DNA from: an uncultured Ignisphaera sp. | GTDB taxonomy: Archaea > Thermoproteota > Thermoprotei_A > Sulfolobales > Ignisphaeraceae | Direction of reading: 5' to 3' | Length of the DNA: 64,000 nucleotides | Assembly: GCA_938074605.1 (NCBI GenBank) | Contig: CALJEI010000005.1 | Coordinates: 1-64,000, forward strand | In this document: piece by piece, positions 16,774-25,694 of the stretch | Numbering within the stretch: position 1 is the stretch's first letter | Layout of the letters: each line of letters starts with the position of its first letter | The notes under the pieces: model-generated | The model's input: only the letters and a program-made list of their open reading frames with translations | Database searches by the model: none | What the model was told of the DNA's origin: nothing | Translations under genes and position numbers: made by a program

Positions 16774-17693
16774 TGCTGAACAACCCTTGGATCCAATAAA
16801 CTATGTATAACATCAATAACAAAATTTATAGTGATTAAAGTAATTGATATAGCCACCCCCCACCCAATAAGAACTGGGTAATCCCTAGACAATAAAGCTG
16901 TATAGAAGATAAACCCCATACCAGGATACATAAACATTGTTTCAGCAACTATAGCACCAGCTATAATTAAACCAAATCTATATAGTGCTGTAGATAAAGC
17001 TACTGGAAGAGAGTATCTTAAAACCCTTAGAAATACATATCTTCTACTAAACCCCATCATAGCATAGGTTGCTACAAATGGCTGTTGATAGCCATACTCT
17101 ATAGCTGATCTAAACAATCTATAGAAAACACCAATACCAGCTATAGTCAATAGTATTAAAGGTGGAGTTATATCTCCAACCACAGACCCTTTAAACAATA
17201 TTAAAAACAAAAGAAGTATAGCACCCCATACAACTATAGGCATTGAGCCAAGTACTAAGGCTATAAACTGAAGTACTCTACCATTAAAACTATAGACAAA
17301 CTCAATATAAAGCATAGCAATACAAAAAATAAATACAAGTAGAGTTGAAAGAAAAGCTAGTTTAAAAGAAGCTATAAAACCTCTAAACACTATTAAAGCA
17401 ACACTCTCCCCCGTATAAATCGATTTACCCCAGCCACCAAAAAACACATTCCCTATATACATTAAAATCTGTATGTATATAGGTTTATCAAAACCAAGCT
17501 GATGCTCAAGAAATTTTCTAGATACTATATCCCCAGCTACTTCACCATATAGAACAGTTATTGGATCTCCTGGAATAAACCTCGCCAATACATATATAAA
17601 TGATAGTATAGCTATAAAAAGTATAGAATATATGAAAACTTTTTTCAAAAAAGCTCTCCAAAAACCCAAGACCTTAACCCCTAATAGAAACAT
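16770..17693 (-). CDS. peptide ABC transporter permease, DppB-like
   Basis: This 307-aa DppB-type permease has the N-terminal helix, the PGDPITVLYGE segment after it, the AYMGFSRR-like EAA loop (ATYAMMGFSRRYVFLRVLRY) and the C-terminal signature VIDVIHSLLDPRV. It overlaps the binding-protein gene upstream by 20 bases and the DppC gene downstream by 4. The order is substrate-binding protein, B, C. Substrate unknown, probably a small peptide or oligosaccharide as is common for this family in crenarchaea. Confidence 0.85.
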   Translation of the reverse strand: MFLLGVKVLGFWRAFLKKVFIYSILFIAILSFIYVLARFIPGDPITVLYGEVAGDIVSRKFLEHQLGFDKPIYIQILMYIGNVFFGGWGKSIYTGESVALIVFRGFIASFKLAFLSTLLVFIFCIAMLYIEFVYSFNGRVLQFIALVLGSMPIVVWGAILLLFLILFKGSVVGDITPPLILLTIAGIGVFYRLFRSAIEYGYQQPFVATYAMMGFSRRYVFLRVLRYSLPVALSTALYRFGLIIAGAIVAETMFMYPGMGFIFYTALLSRDYPVLIGWGVAISITLITINFVIDVIHSLLDPRVVQH

Positions 17694-19233
17694 TGTCTAG
17701 TATAAGTATTTGGAATGGGAGTATCTTAAGACCCTCTACCCCAGGTCTTGTAGCAACAATAATATTTTCATAGTATAGCCATATAGCTGGACATTCACTC
17801 CATATAATATCCTGTACCCTTTCATACAGCTGATACCGCCTTTCAATATTACTCTCCCTAGCAGCTTCATCTAAAAGTCTATCAACCTCAGGATTACTGT
17901 ATAGAGGTGCGTTAAGTGCTGCTCCAGACCTCCAATATGTTAAAGCATAGTGGAGTGAAGATGGTGAAGGTCCATATATAGCAAGATCAAAGTCGTGATC
18001 TGTAAACACTCTTTTTAGAAAAGCTGTATGTTCCATAGGCTGAATCTCTACATCTATACCTATCGCCAATAGATAGTTTTGTAGTACTTGTGCAAGCTCT
18101 ATATCCTTAGGGCTACGGGTTGAAACAAGAAGTATAAGTGTTTTATTTATACCTCCAGCCTCCTCAATAAGCTGTTTCGCCTTCTCTACACTATAGCTAT
18201 ATGGCTCTAGATATACAGCCCCTGGAAATATGGGAGACACTATACTTTTTGCAACTACCGCAAAACCGTCCATCAACCTATCTACAATAGCCTTTCTATC
18301 AACTGCATAGTTCATAGCCTTTCTAATTCTTGCATCAGAAATCCTCTGAATATTTATAGCAGCTATAACAAATCTAACACCAGTTTCATTATAGACTATA
18401 TAGCCTTTTTGCTTTAGCCTTAAAGCTTGTTCAGGAGGAATAGCAGTAGCTATATCAACTTCCTGAGTTTCTAAAGCAGCCACTCTTGTATCTGGAGCTA
18501 GTATAATCACATAGACTATATCTTTTATTATCGGCTTTACACCCCAGTATTCATTAAAGCGTTGAAGTTTTATATACTGCCCCCTTACATACTCCACCAA
18601 TCTATAGGGACCTGTACCAACAACACTATCTATACCATCTATTCTACCATTTCTAAACCTCTCAACAACACTCCTAGGCATTATAGCAATTGATAGATGT
18701 GCAAGATGTTCTATAAGTGGTGTAAATGGTTTTCTAAGCCTTAAAGCAAAAACCGTTTCATTATAAACAATAATATCATCTATAATTGGCCTACCATCTC
18801 CATCCCTAAGAAGCATTCTCCCAATAGGGCTAATCTCCATAGACCTCTCTATACTTGCCTTAACATCCCATGAAGTTAGCAATTCACCATTATGAAACTT
18901 TATATTTTTTCTAAGGGTGAACAGCCAATAGCTATTGTTAACCATTGTATAGCTTTCTACAAGCCAAGGTATATACACAAGCTTTCCATCCACATAATCT
19001 ATTCTAAATAGACTTTCATACACCTTCCCAAGAACCTCAAAATCAGAAACACCTGTAGCATAACTTATATCAAGTGTTGAAATATCTGTCGATATAGCAA
19101 TTCTAAGCTCTTTAACACCTTGAAACCCCGCCCAACTTCTAGACCATGGAGCAATATAGTATAGATAACCTATTGCTATAGCCACAACTATAGCAGCTAT
19201 AAATAGAGATTTTCTTAGCATGTGTAGCCACAC
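17674..19233 (-). CDS. extracellular solute-binding protein, family 5 (DppA-like)
   Basis: This 519-aa protein has an N-terminal membrane helix (about 8-29) and the SBP family 5 fold: LRIAISTDISTLDISYATG near 43-61, FTLRKNIKFHNGELLTSWDV, and AMNYAVDRKAIVDRL. It has no lipobox, so it is likely held by its uncleaved signal helix. It is the first gene of the leftward transporter operon and divergent from the AbrB-PhoU regulator. A TATAAATAG-like box at about 19256-19264 (minus strand) lies about 25 bases upstream, suggesting a leaderless transcript. Confidence 0.85.
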   Translation of the reverse strand: MWLHMLRKSLFIAAIVVAIAIGYLYYIAPWSRSWAGFQGVKELRIAISTDISTLDISYATGVSDFEVLGKVYESLFRIDYVDGKLVYIPWLVESYTMVNNSYWLFTLRKNIKFHNGELLTSWDVKASIERSMEISPIGRMLLRDGDGRPIIDDIIVYNETVFALRLRKPFTPLIEHLAHLSIAIMPRSVVERFRNGRIDGIDSVVGTGPYRLVEYVRGQYIKLQRFNEYWGVKPIIKDIVYVIILAPDTRVAALETQEVDIATAIPPEQALRLKQKGYIVYNETGVRFVIAAINIQRISDARIRKAMNYAVDRKAIVDRLMDGFAVVAKSIVSPIFPGAVYLEPYSYSVEKAKQLIEEAGGINKTLILLVSTRSPKDIELAQVLQNYLLAIGIDVEIQPMEHTAFLKRVFTDHDFDLAIYGPSPSSLHYALTYWRSGAALNAPLYSNPEVDRLLDEAARESNIERRYQLYERVQDIIWSECPAIWLYYENIIVATRPGVEGLKILPFQILILDNVSIRG

Positions 19234-19248
19234 TAATTGTATAGCCAG

Positions 19249-19299
19249 TGTTTAAACTATTTATAGATTACTATCTAATACTGTTTAAAGTATTTAAAC
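19249..19299. promoter_or_regulatory. divergent promoter with repeated TGTTTAAA-STATT sites
   Basis: The sequence TGTTTAAASTATT (S is C or G) occurs at 19249-19261 and 19282-19294, 33 bases apart, each next to one of the two divergent TATA-like boxes. The second copy is also part of an inverted repeat GTTTAAA-gta-TTTAAAC (19283-19299). A related inverted repeat precedes the other peptide transporter (32971-32990). These may be operators, but AT-rich promoter DNA makes chance similarity possible. Confidence 0.4.
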
Positions 19300-19318
19300 T
19301 GCTGAAGAAATAGGGTAT

Positions 19319-20362
19319 TTGGTAAACTATATGAAGAGAGTATATAGACTTCAAAGTATTGGCGGTTCTCTCTATGTAGCTCTACCTAGAGAGTGGCTAA
19401 AAAATCTTGGTCTTAGTAAAGGTTCGCCTATAGAAATTTCTATAGAGGCTGATGGCTCTATCAAGATAAAGCCAATGGATATAGGCGATAGATTTAGGAA
19501 GGATTTAAACAATAGAATATCTATTGATATAAAAGATGTTAAAAGCGTATTCAATATAGTTATAACATCTTATCTAAGAGGCTTTGATATCATTACAATA
19601 AATTTTGTTGGTGGATCTATGGAGAAAGAGGTTAAGAGAATTCTTGATGATATTAGACAAATTCTACTAGGTCTTGAAGTTATTGATATGGATAGCAATA
19701 GTGTAACACTACAAGTTCTATCTACAGTTGAAAGCAACATCTCTAACCTTATAAGGAATATGGGTAAAATCGCTAGATCTATGTATATAGATGCTATAAA
19801 TGCTTTAATAGATAGAGATAGAGAACTTGCTGAAGCAATCCCCTTAAGAGATTTCGATCTAAATAGACTATACTTCTATGTAACAAGAACAATAAGAAAA
19901 AAGATGGCTTTACAAACCATTGACTATAGAGAACTTCTAGAATTGGTGGATCTTAGAATGACTGCAAAAGCTATTGAGGAAATAGGTGATGAAGCTAAAA
20001 AAGCTGCTAAAGCCATAGCACAACTAATACAGCTAAATGGTACATCAAATGAAGTAATTCATAGCCTTAAAGAAGATGTAGATGGTCTAGATAAAATATT
20101 TGGGAAAATCATTAAAAAAGGATTTGCCTCACCAATAGATATAGTAGAGCTATACAAAGATATGATGGTATGTGAAGAATTGAAAAGAAGTCTCTCCAAA
20201 ACAAAAAATAACATTACTGGAAACACCGCTATGGAGTACACTCTCTTCAAAATAATTGATGCATATGAAAACATAGCCACAAGAATCTACGACGTCCTAA
20301 GCCTTACACCATTAAAACTAGAAACTCTTTACACACTCCAAGAAACCCAGCCAAACAAATAA
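19319..20362 (+). CDS. AbrB-PhoU domain regulator
   Basis: This 347-aa protein has an N-terminal SpoVT/AbrB swapped-hairpin DNA-binding domain (YRLQSIGGSLYVALPREWLK then KGSPIEISIEADGSI) and a PhoU-like helical region with two repeats (about 140-330). This fusion is widespread in archaea and often annotated as a phosphate-uptake regulator. Its position, divergent from a peptide transporter, makes control of that operon an alternative. The open frame starts at TTG 19319, but the ATG at 19331 (MKRVYRLQ) gives the conserved N terminus and is the likelier start. Confidence 0.8.
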   Translation: MVNYMKRVYRLQSIGGSLYVALPREWLKNLGLSKGSPIEISIEADGSIKIKPMDIGDRFRKDLNNRISIDIKDVKSVFNIVITSYLRGFDIITINFVGGSMEKEVKRILDDIRQILLGLEVIDMDSNSVTLQVLSTVESNISNLIRNMGKIARSMYIDAINALIDRDRELAEAIPLRDFDLNRLYFYVTRTIRKKMALQTIDYRELLELVDLRMTAKAIEEIGDEAKKAAKAIAQLIQLNGTSNEVIHSLKEDVDGLDKIFGKIIKKGFASPIDIVELYKDMMVCEELKRSLSKTKNNITGNTAMEYTLFKIIDAYENIATRIYDVLSLTPLKLETLYTLQETQPNK

Positions 20363-20694
20363 AACAAAATACACTCCTAACCATATCACTCAATTCTATA
20401 CAAATAACACATTCAATCCAAAATAATTAGAATATTTAAGCTATTTCTTTTCATTACATCATTGGAACAGCTATATAAAGTCAACTCTATATAATCAAAA
20501 CACCTATTCCATAAATCATTGATTATCCTACGACATTCATAGAAGTATCTAAAACCTTTAAAAACATAAAAATATAAATGTAGATGCAAAAACTCCAAAA
20601 TATCTATAGAATAGAGATAGCTAAAAAACAATAGATAAAATAATCTAAAATCAAAAGATGTTGTTTAAAGATGTAGAAAATTTTGTGTTGATAA
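20363..20694. other. 332-base intergenic region between convergent genes
   Basis: Very AT-rich DNA between the converging ends of the AbrB-PhoU and radical SAM genes. The open frames here are low-complexity (rich in Phe, Tyr, Ile, Leu) and I do not regard them as genes. No RNA gene or clear repeat seen. Confidence 0.5.
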
Positions 20695-21597
20695 TTATTT
20701 ATTTCTATAGAATGGTGTTGTTCCATCACATATATAATTTTCTGTATGGAGATATTGAAAACCCTCTCTACATGTTGTAAATCCAAGCTCGTATTCCTCT
20801 ACAATACTCTTTAGCTTTACCATATACCTATATCTTATTTGTTGCGGTAGATAGAAATAGCCATGTATTTTCTCACCTTCCCCTATGTATAGCTTTCTCC
20901 ACAGTTTCTCCATATCTGGAAAAACTGTTGACAATCTCTTTAAACTATCGTATTTTGCTTTATATGTAGATACTGTTATTTGCTTAACTCCAACATCAGC
21001 TAACCTCTTGATCAATTCCCTAAGTTCATCTATATCATCATTAATTCCAGGGATTATTGGATCAATTCTTATAGTAACATATATACCTCTTCTACCCAAC
21101 TCTTTAGCTACAGAAATTCTCTCTATTGGCGGAGGTGCTTCTGGTTCTAAAAGTTTTGCATTACTACTATTAAGAGTAGTTATAGTTAGTGCAACAGCAA
21201 TTCTATCTCTATACCTCTCAATAACATCAATATGCTTTGCAAGTATAGAAGTACCTTTAGTTGTTATAAGAATTCTATGTCCTCTACTAGCCAAAACCTC
21301 TATAATTTTACGGGAGTAGCCATATATATCATCAATTGGCTGAAAGGGATCACTACTAGGAGAAAGCTCAATAACGCTACCCATCGGAATGGCTAGAGAA
21401 TCCCTATGCACTACCTCCAAAACACCTCTCTTCGCCCTAGGGCTATAGAATTTAGGTACGTAGCTTGAAGCATAGCAATAGAGGCACCCATGCCCACAGC
21501 CAGTATATGGATTTAGACTCCACTTAAAGGGACACGTACATAGAGGAGACCTCCATGGATCAAAAGGCTTAATAAGTCGTGTTCTAACCATATGCAC
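20695..21597 (-). CDS. radical SAM protein, SPL-like
   Basis: This 300-aa radical SAM enzyme has the cluster motif CGHGCLYC (C34, C38, C41), preceded by CPFKWSLNPYTG as in the archaeal spore-photoproduct-lyase-like (SplB/COG1533) family. SAM-fold strands include VIELSPSSDPFQPID and ILITTKGTS. The reaction is unknown for archaeal members, and DNA repair is only suggested by homology. It is a single gene, convergent with the AbrB-PhoU gene. The start ATG at 21597 is followed by another ATG two codons later (MHM), and either could be used. Confidence 0.8.
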   Translation of the reverse strand: MHMVRTRLIKPFDPWRSPLCTCPFKWSLNPYTGCGHGCLYCYASSYVPKFYSPRAKRGVLEVVHRDSLAIPMGSVIELSPSSDPFQPIDDIYGYSRKIIEVLASRGHRILITTKGTSILAKHIDVIERYRDRIAVALTITTLNSSNAKLLEPEAPPPIERISVAKELGRRGIYVTIRIDPIIPGINDDIDELRELIKRLADVGVKQITVSTYKAKYDSLKRLSTVFPDMEKLWRKLYIGEGEKIHGYFYLPQQIRYRYMVKLKSIVEEYELGFTTCREGFQYLHTENYICDGTTPFYRNK

Positions 21598-21821
21598 CCC
21601 TCAACAACACATAGGGGTAGACGCTAAAAAATTCTACACAATTAGCAATTTTTAGGCTTTCCATATCGAATGTCCACTACGCGCTTTTGACCAAATCTAT
21701 ACTAGTATTAACGTGGGTTAGGAAGGCCATTTAAAAATTGATTGAGGCACGTCTAGGCCATTCCATTGTGTTACACCATTTGAAGCAATAAAGATTTAAG
21801 AGCAACGCACATTTAAAAGTA

Positions 21822-22388
21822 TTGGGGGATTACGTGATTGGTCAAGTACTTGCCATATGGAGGTTCACAGGTGTTGCCGCCGTAATAGCAGCTTGGATTG
21901 TCATAGCTCTTTCCATATCCCAAAACCCATGGTTTAACGTGTATAGGCATGCGCTTAGCGACTTAGGTGATCCAAAGGCTAACAAGCCGTGGATTTACAA
22001 CATCGGTTTAATAATCGTTGGTATAATAACGTGTCTTTACTCCCTATATCTTACGTATAGAGCTGTCGGCAAGGCACATGTATATGCATCTGCGCTACTT
22101 TTCATAGCCGGAATATTTTTAGCGCTAATAGGTGTTTACCCAAGTGGATCAAGGCCTCACACATTTGTTTCAACATGGTTCTTTGTACAAACGTGGTTAG
22201 CATTAATAGTATCAACAATAGGAATGGCAATAGATGGAAAAACTATATATAGTATGATACTAGGCGCTATATCAATTGTTGGACCACTAGGGGCAATATA
22301 TATTAAATGGCCTTCTGTAGCGCTTCAGGAAATATATGGAGTAATATTAATAAACATCTACGTAGTGCTACTAACGCTATACTTCTAA
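21822..22388 (+). CDS. DUF998-family membrane protein
   Basis: This 188-aa integral membrane protein has about six helices. The family signature includes NPWFNVYRHALSDLGDP after helix 1 and GVYPSGSRPHTFVSTWFF between helices 3 and 4. The biochemical role of DUF998 is unknown. The frame opens at TTG (21822), and a GTG at 21834 is an alternative. The gene and the 220 bases before it are noticeably richer in G+C and use more GCG/GTG/ACG codons than their neighbours, which hints at separate ancestry. Confidence 0.75.
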   Translation: MGDYVIGQVLAIWRFTGVAAVIAAWIVIALSISQNPWFNVYRHALSDLGDPKANKPWIYNIGLIIVGIITCLYSLYLTYRAVGKAHVYASALLFIAGIFLALIGVYPSGSRPHTFVSTWFFVQTWLALIVSTIGMAIDGKTIYSMILGAISIVGPLGAIYIKWPSVALQEIYGVILINIYVVLLTLYF

Positions 22389-22575
22389 TAAACAAAACAA
22401 TCCAATCTATATATACCATCACTACCACGCCATCCCAAACGCTCCATATAGCTATCGCTAAAGTCCTAAGTGCGTTCAACCAATGGCTACAAATAGACTA
22501 CCTACACCTTTTTAATTTATTATTTAAATAAGACTTAAATTCTTGGACATAGTAGATTCTATAGAGGGGGTAAAG

Positions 22576-25500
22576 ATGATTGACGTGCCACGTGTAGATT
22601 ATAGTGATGGTTTTATTGAAGTAAATGGCAATAGGATTTTTATATTCTGTGGCGAAATCCACTATTTTAGAGTTCCTAAAAATCTATGGTTTGATAGATT
22701 ATTGAAAGCTAAAAGAGCTGGTTTAAACTGTATTGCTAGCTATATTCCATGGAATTGGCATGAGCCTATAGAAGGCCTTACCCTCTTTGGCGATAAATCC
22801 CCTCCATCACCATATGAATCAAGTGTTTTTAGTAGAGATTTAGAAAGCTATATAGATCTTATTAAAAGGCTAGGCATGTTCTTTATAGCTAGACCAGGTC
22901 CATATATCTGTTCTGAATGGGATAGTGGTGGACATCCAAACTGGCTATATACAAAAACATCTATGCTTAGATCACTTGACAGTAAATATATTGAATATAG
23001 TGAAAAGTGGTATTCAACAATATTACCAATCATAGAGAGATATACATATCCAAAAGGTGGACCAACACTACTTCTACAGATTGAAAATGAGTACTTCTGG
23101 GGAGATACACCATATCATATGAAGCTCTATGAAATTGCTAGAAAATATGTTAAAGACATACCAATTATAACTAATGAGAATTGGTATGTAGAGAAAACCC
23201 CTATAATAAACACTATAGACGACTACCCCCAACCATGGGATATACAAAGATTTGACGATAAGGTTAGAAAATATATTGCTACACAGCCTGGAAAACCAAA
23301 AATATTTATGGAGTTAGAAGGAGGCTGGTTTTCAACATTTGGAGCACCTCTACCAACAAATAGAGGAAGTTTTCCAGCCAAATGGACAGAAACTCTAATT
23401 AAAACAGCTATAGGTATGGGTATAAATGGAATAAGCATATATATGTTCCATGGAGGTACAAACCCTGGATACTACACAGGAAAATATATAACAACAACAT
23501 ATGACTATGAAGCTTCAATTAGAGAATGGGGAGAACTCTCACAAAGATACTATACAATAAAGAGGGTGGCACTATTTACTAAAACGTTCAACAGCCTTAT
23601 AGCCAATACGAAACCTGTGGATAACATTATTAAAGTTTCTGGGAATATTGATGCCTTTGCTAGAGTTGGGGATGGTGGTGAAGCTATAGTTGTTTTAAGA
23701 AATACTTCTGAATTCATACAATATACAAGGGTATTCTATAGAGGCGTCTGGTATCCGTTGGTTAACGCTATTACCATTCCTCCAAGGCAAACAAAGGTAA
23801 TTCTGCTAAACTATGGTATTAGTGGAACGCCGTTTAGGATCCTCTATACATCCTCAGAACCTCTACTAATGAAAACAGTTGGCAATGAGACTGTAGCCAT
23901 TCTATATGGTGATGCCCTTGAGCTAAGCGAAATTGGTATAGAAGCTAGTGAGGCTATAGAGGTAGAGTTAACGGATGGTGTAACAATATCTAGGCTAGAT
24001 GATAGAAGGATTGTTATAGGCTGTGTACATGATAGTAGCGATAAAATTGCTGTAGTAAGGTCTGGAGCTAGCAAACTATATATTATAGCTACCTCTAGAG
24101 CTAGAGCCGATAGGACATGGTATATAGATGACGTGGAGCCTCCAATAATACTTATATCCAACATATACTTTGTTGGCAGGCTCTCAATGGTAGATGGAAA
24201 AACGTTAGTAGAGCTTGAGCTTGACGAATATAGTAGCGGCTACGTAACTATAGTATCATTTAAACCACTATCAAGCGTTGTAATAGCTGGTAGAAAAGTT
24301 CAATTAAAACATGTATGTGGACCCATATATAGATTTTACATCGATGGCCAGGGAATTGCTAGAGGAAGAACTATAATTTCTATAGATCACATCTGGAGAT
24401 ATGCTATAGAACCTCCAATACAGAGTGGAGATGTTGTAGAAGCTGAAAAACCTCTTGAACAACTAAATATGTTATTCAATGGATATTCTCTATACTCCAT
24501 AGAATTTGAGGTCGATAAAAAGTTACTTGATTCACTAAAGAATAGAAAGATCTATATAAGTTACTTTAACGACTACACCACTGCTATACTCAATGGGGTG
24601 CCCATAGCATCAGGCTACAATAGTGTAGAAGCTGAAACATCTAACCTATTGAAAGAAGGTGAAAACAAACTTAATATAATTCTTGAGTCTACCGGGCATC
24701 CAAATGACGGCCTAGTGTATATCCCTAACGGCGTTGTGGGAAAAATATATGTTAGTAAAATTGGTGAAGAACTGCTAACCAACTGGATGTATATAGAATA
24801 TACATTGAGATATGTAGAAGAGTTTAGCATGTCTAGATTCCTACATAGTCCAAAGGAGGTAGAAGAAATACTTTTAGATGTAGAGAAGCGTAGAAGTGTA
24901 AAACATGTCAACACAATATCTTCTCCAGGAATATACGTTAAGAATATTTACATTGATAAAAAGATTTGGAGATATATCTTGGATCTTGGTAGAGCCATCT
25001 ACAATAACTACTACCCAGGGGTACTTCTATTTGTAAATAAGAAATTTGTTGGAGTATATAAAGGGCCTATAGACATTACGGACTACATTATGGAGGGAGA
25101 AAATCAGATTGCAGTTGCCATTGGGCTAACACTATCGCTAGTTCCAACTATAAAGATATATCAGCATTCCATAGATGGTGTGTGGAAAGTTAAAGAACAT
25201 ACAAAGGGTCTTGTAGATAGCTGGTATAGAGAAGGTTATGATGACAGTAGTTGGGAGGTGGTAGAGCTACCACTACAAATGGAGAATTCTATGGGGAAAC
25301 TCGTATGGCTAAGGGGAAGAGCATATATAGAGTATGAAGAAAATATTGTAGCACCTCTAAAAATAATTATTAGAGCAGCAGGTATTAGAGCTCTAATATA
25401 CTTCAATGGACAGCTCATAGGGAGGCTTGTTGATGAAGGACCTCAAACAGAATTCTACATACCTGAACCACTAATCAAGAAAGGAGTTAATGAAATAGCT

Positions 25501-25596
25501 ATAATGCTTCACATTACCAGCAACCATGCCTATATCAACAACATTTCAATAGAGCCTTACTACACCAATGTAAAAACCTATGTAGAGCTATTATAA
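22576..25596 (+). CDS. glycoside hydrolase family 35, beta-galactosidase-like
   Basis: This roughly 1006-aa enzyme has a GH35 TIM barrel at the N terminus: GEIHYFRVP (26-34), SYIPWNWHEP (55-64), ARPGPYICSEWDSGG (105-119), the acid/base region QIENEYFWGD (E172) and the likely nucleophile FMELEGGW (E246). C-terminal beta-sandwich domains follow (about 640-1000), with jelly-roll strands. It hydrolyses terminal beta-galactosides or exo-beta-glycosides. No signal peptide is seen, so it is probably cytoplasmic. I chose ATG 22576 over an upstream TTG (22543) because GAGGGGGT lies just before it and the GH35 fold begins directly after. A TATA-like TTATTTAAATA is near 22520. Confidence 0.88.
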   Translation: MIDVPRVDYSDGFIEVNGNRIFIFCGEIHYFRVPKNLWFDRLLKAKRAGLNCIASYIPWNWHEPIEGLTLFGDKSPPSPYESSVFSRDLESYIDLIKRLGMFFIARPGPYICSEWDSGGHPNWLYTKTSMLRSLDSKYIEYSEKWYSTILPIIERYTYPKGGPTLLLQIENEYFWGDTPYHMKLYEIARKYVKDIPIITNENWYVEKTPIINTIDDYPQPWDIQRFDDKVRKYIATQPGKPKIFMELEGGWFSTFGAPLPTNRGSFPAKWTETLIKTAIGMGINGISIYMFHGGTNPGYYTGKYITTTYDYEASIREWGELSQRYYTIKRVALFTKTFNSLIANTKPVDNIIKVSGNIDAFARVGDGGEAIVVLRNTSEFIQYTRVFYRGVWYPLVNAITIPPRQTKVILLNYGISGTPFRILYTSSEPLLMKTVGNETVAILYGDALELSEIGIEASEAIEVELTDGVTISRLDDRRIVIGCVHDSSDKIAVVRSGASKLYIIATSRARADRTWYIDDVEPPIILISNIYFVGRLSMVDGKTLVELELDEYSSGYVTIVSFKPLSSVVIAGRKVQLKHVCGPIYRFYIDGQGIARGRTIISIDHIWRYAIEPPIQSGDVVEAEKPLEQLNMLFNGYSLYSIEFEVDKKLLDSLKNRKIYISYFNDYTTAILNGVPIASGYNSVEAETSNLLKEGENKLNIILESTGHPNDGLVYIPNGVVGKIYVSKIGEELLTNWMYIEYTLRYVEEFSMSRFLHSPKEVEEILLDVEKRRSVKHVNTISSPGIYVKNIYIDKKIWRYILDLGRAIYNNYYPGVLLFVNKKFVGVYKGPIDITDYIMEGENQIAVAIGLTLSLVPTIKIYQHSIDGVWKVKEHTKGLVDSWYREGYDDSSWEVVELPLQMENSMGKLVWLRGRAYIEYEENIVAPLKIIIRAAGIRALIYFNGQLIGRLVDEGPQTEFYIPEPLIKKGVNEIAIMLHITSNHAYINNISIEPYYTNVKTYVELL

Positions 25597-25694
25597 CTTA
25601 AACTATCTTTAGATTCAGCCAAAACCTAAATTTTTTACTATGGCTATTTACTAGCAGGCAACTCTTCCATATTCCTAGGGCTAAATTGTGTAGC

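Noticed and set aside
20413-20631. 72-aa minus-strand frame in the AbrB-PhoU/radical SAM gap
   Set aside because: Composition is what AT-rich non-coding DNA gives; no ribosome site or recognisable fold.
24615-24914. Long antisense frames inside the GH35 and transporter genes
   Set aside because: Shadows caused by codon bias in strongly supported genes.
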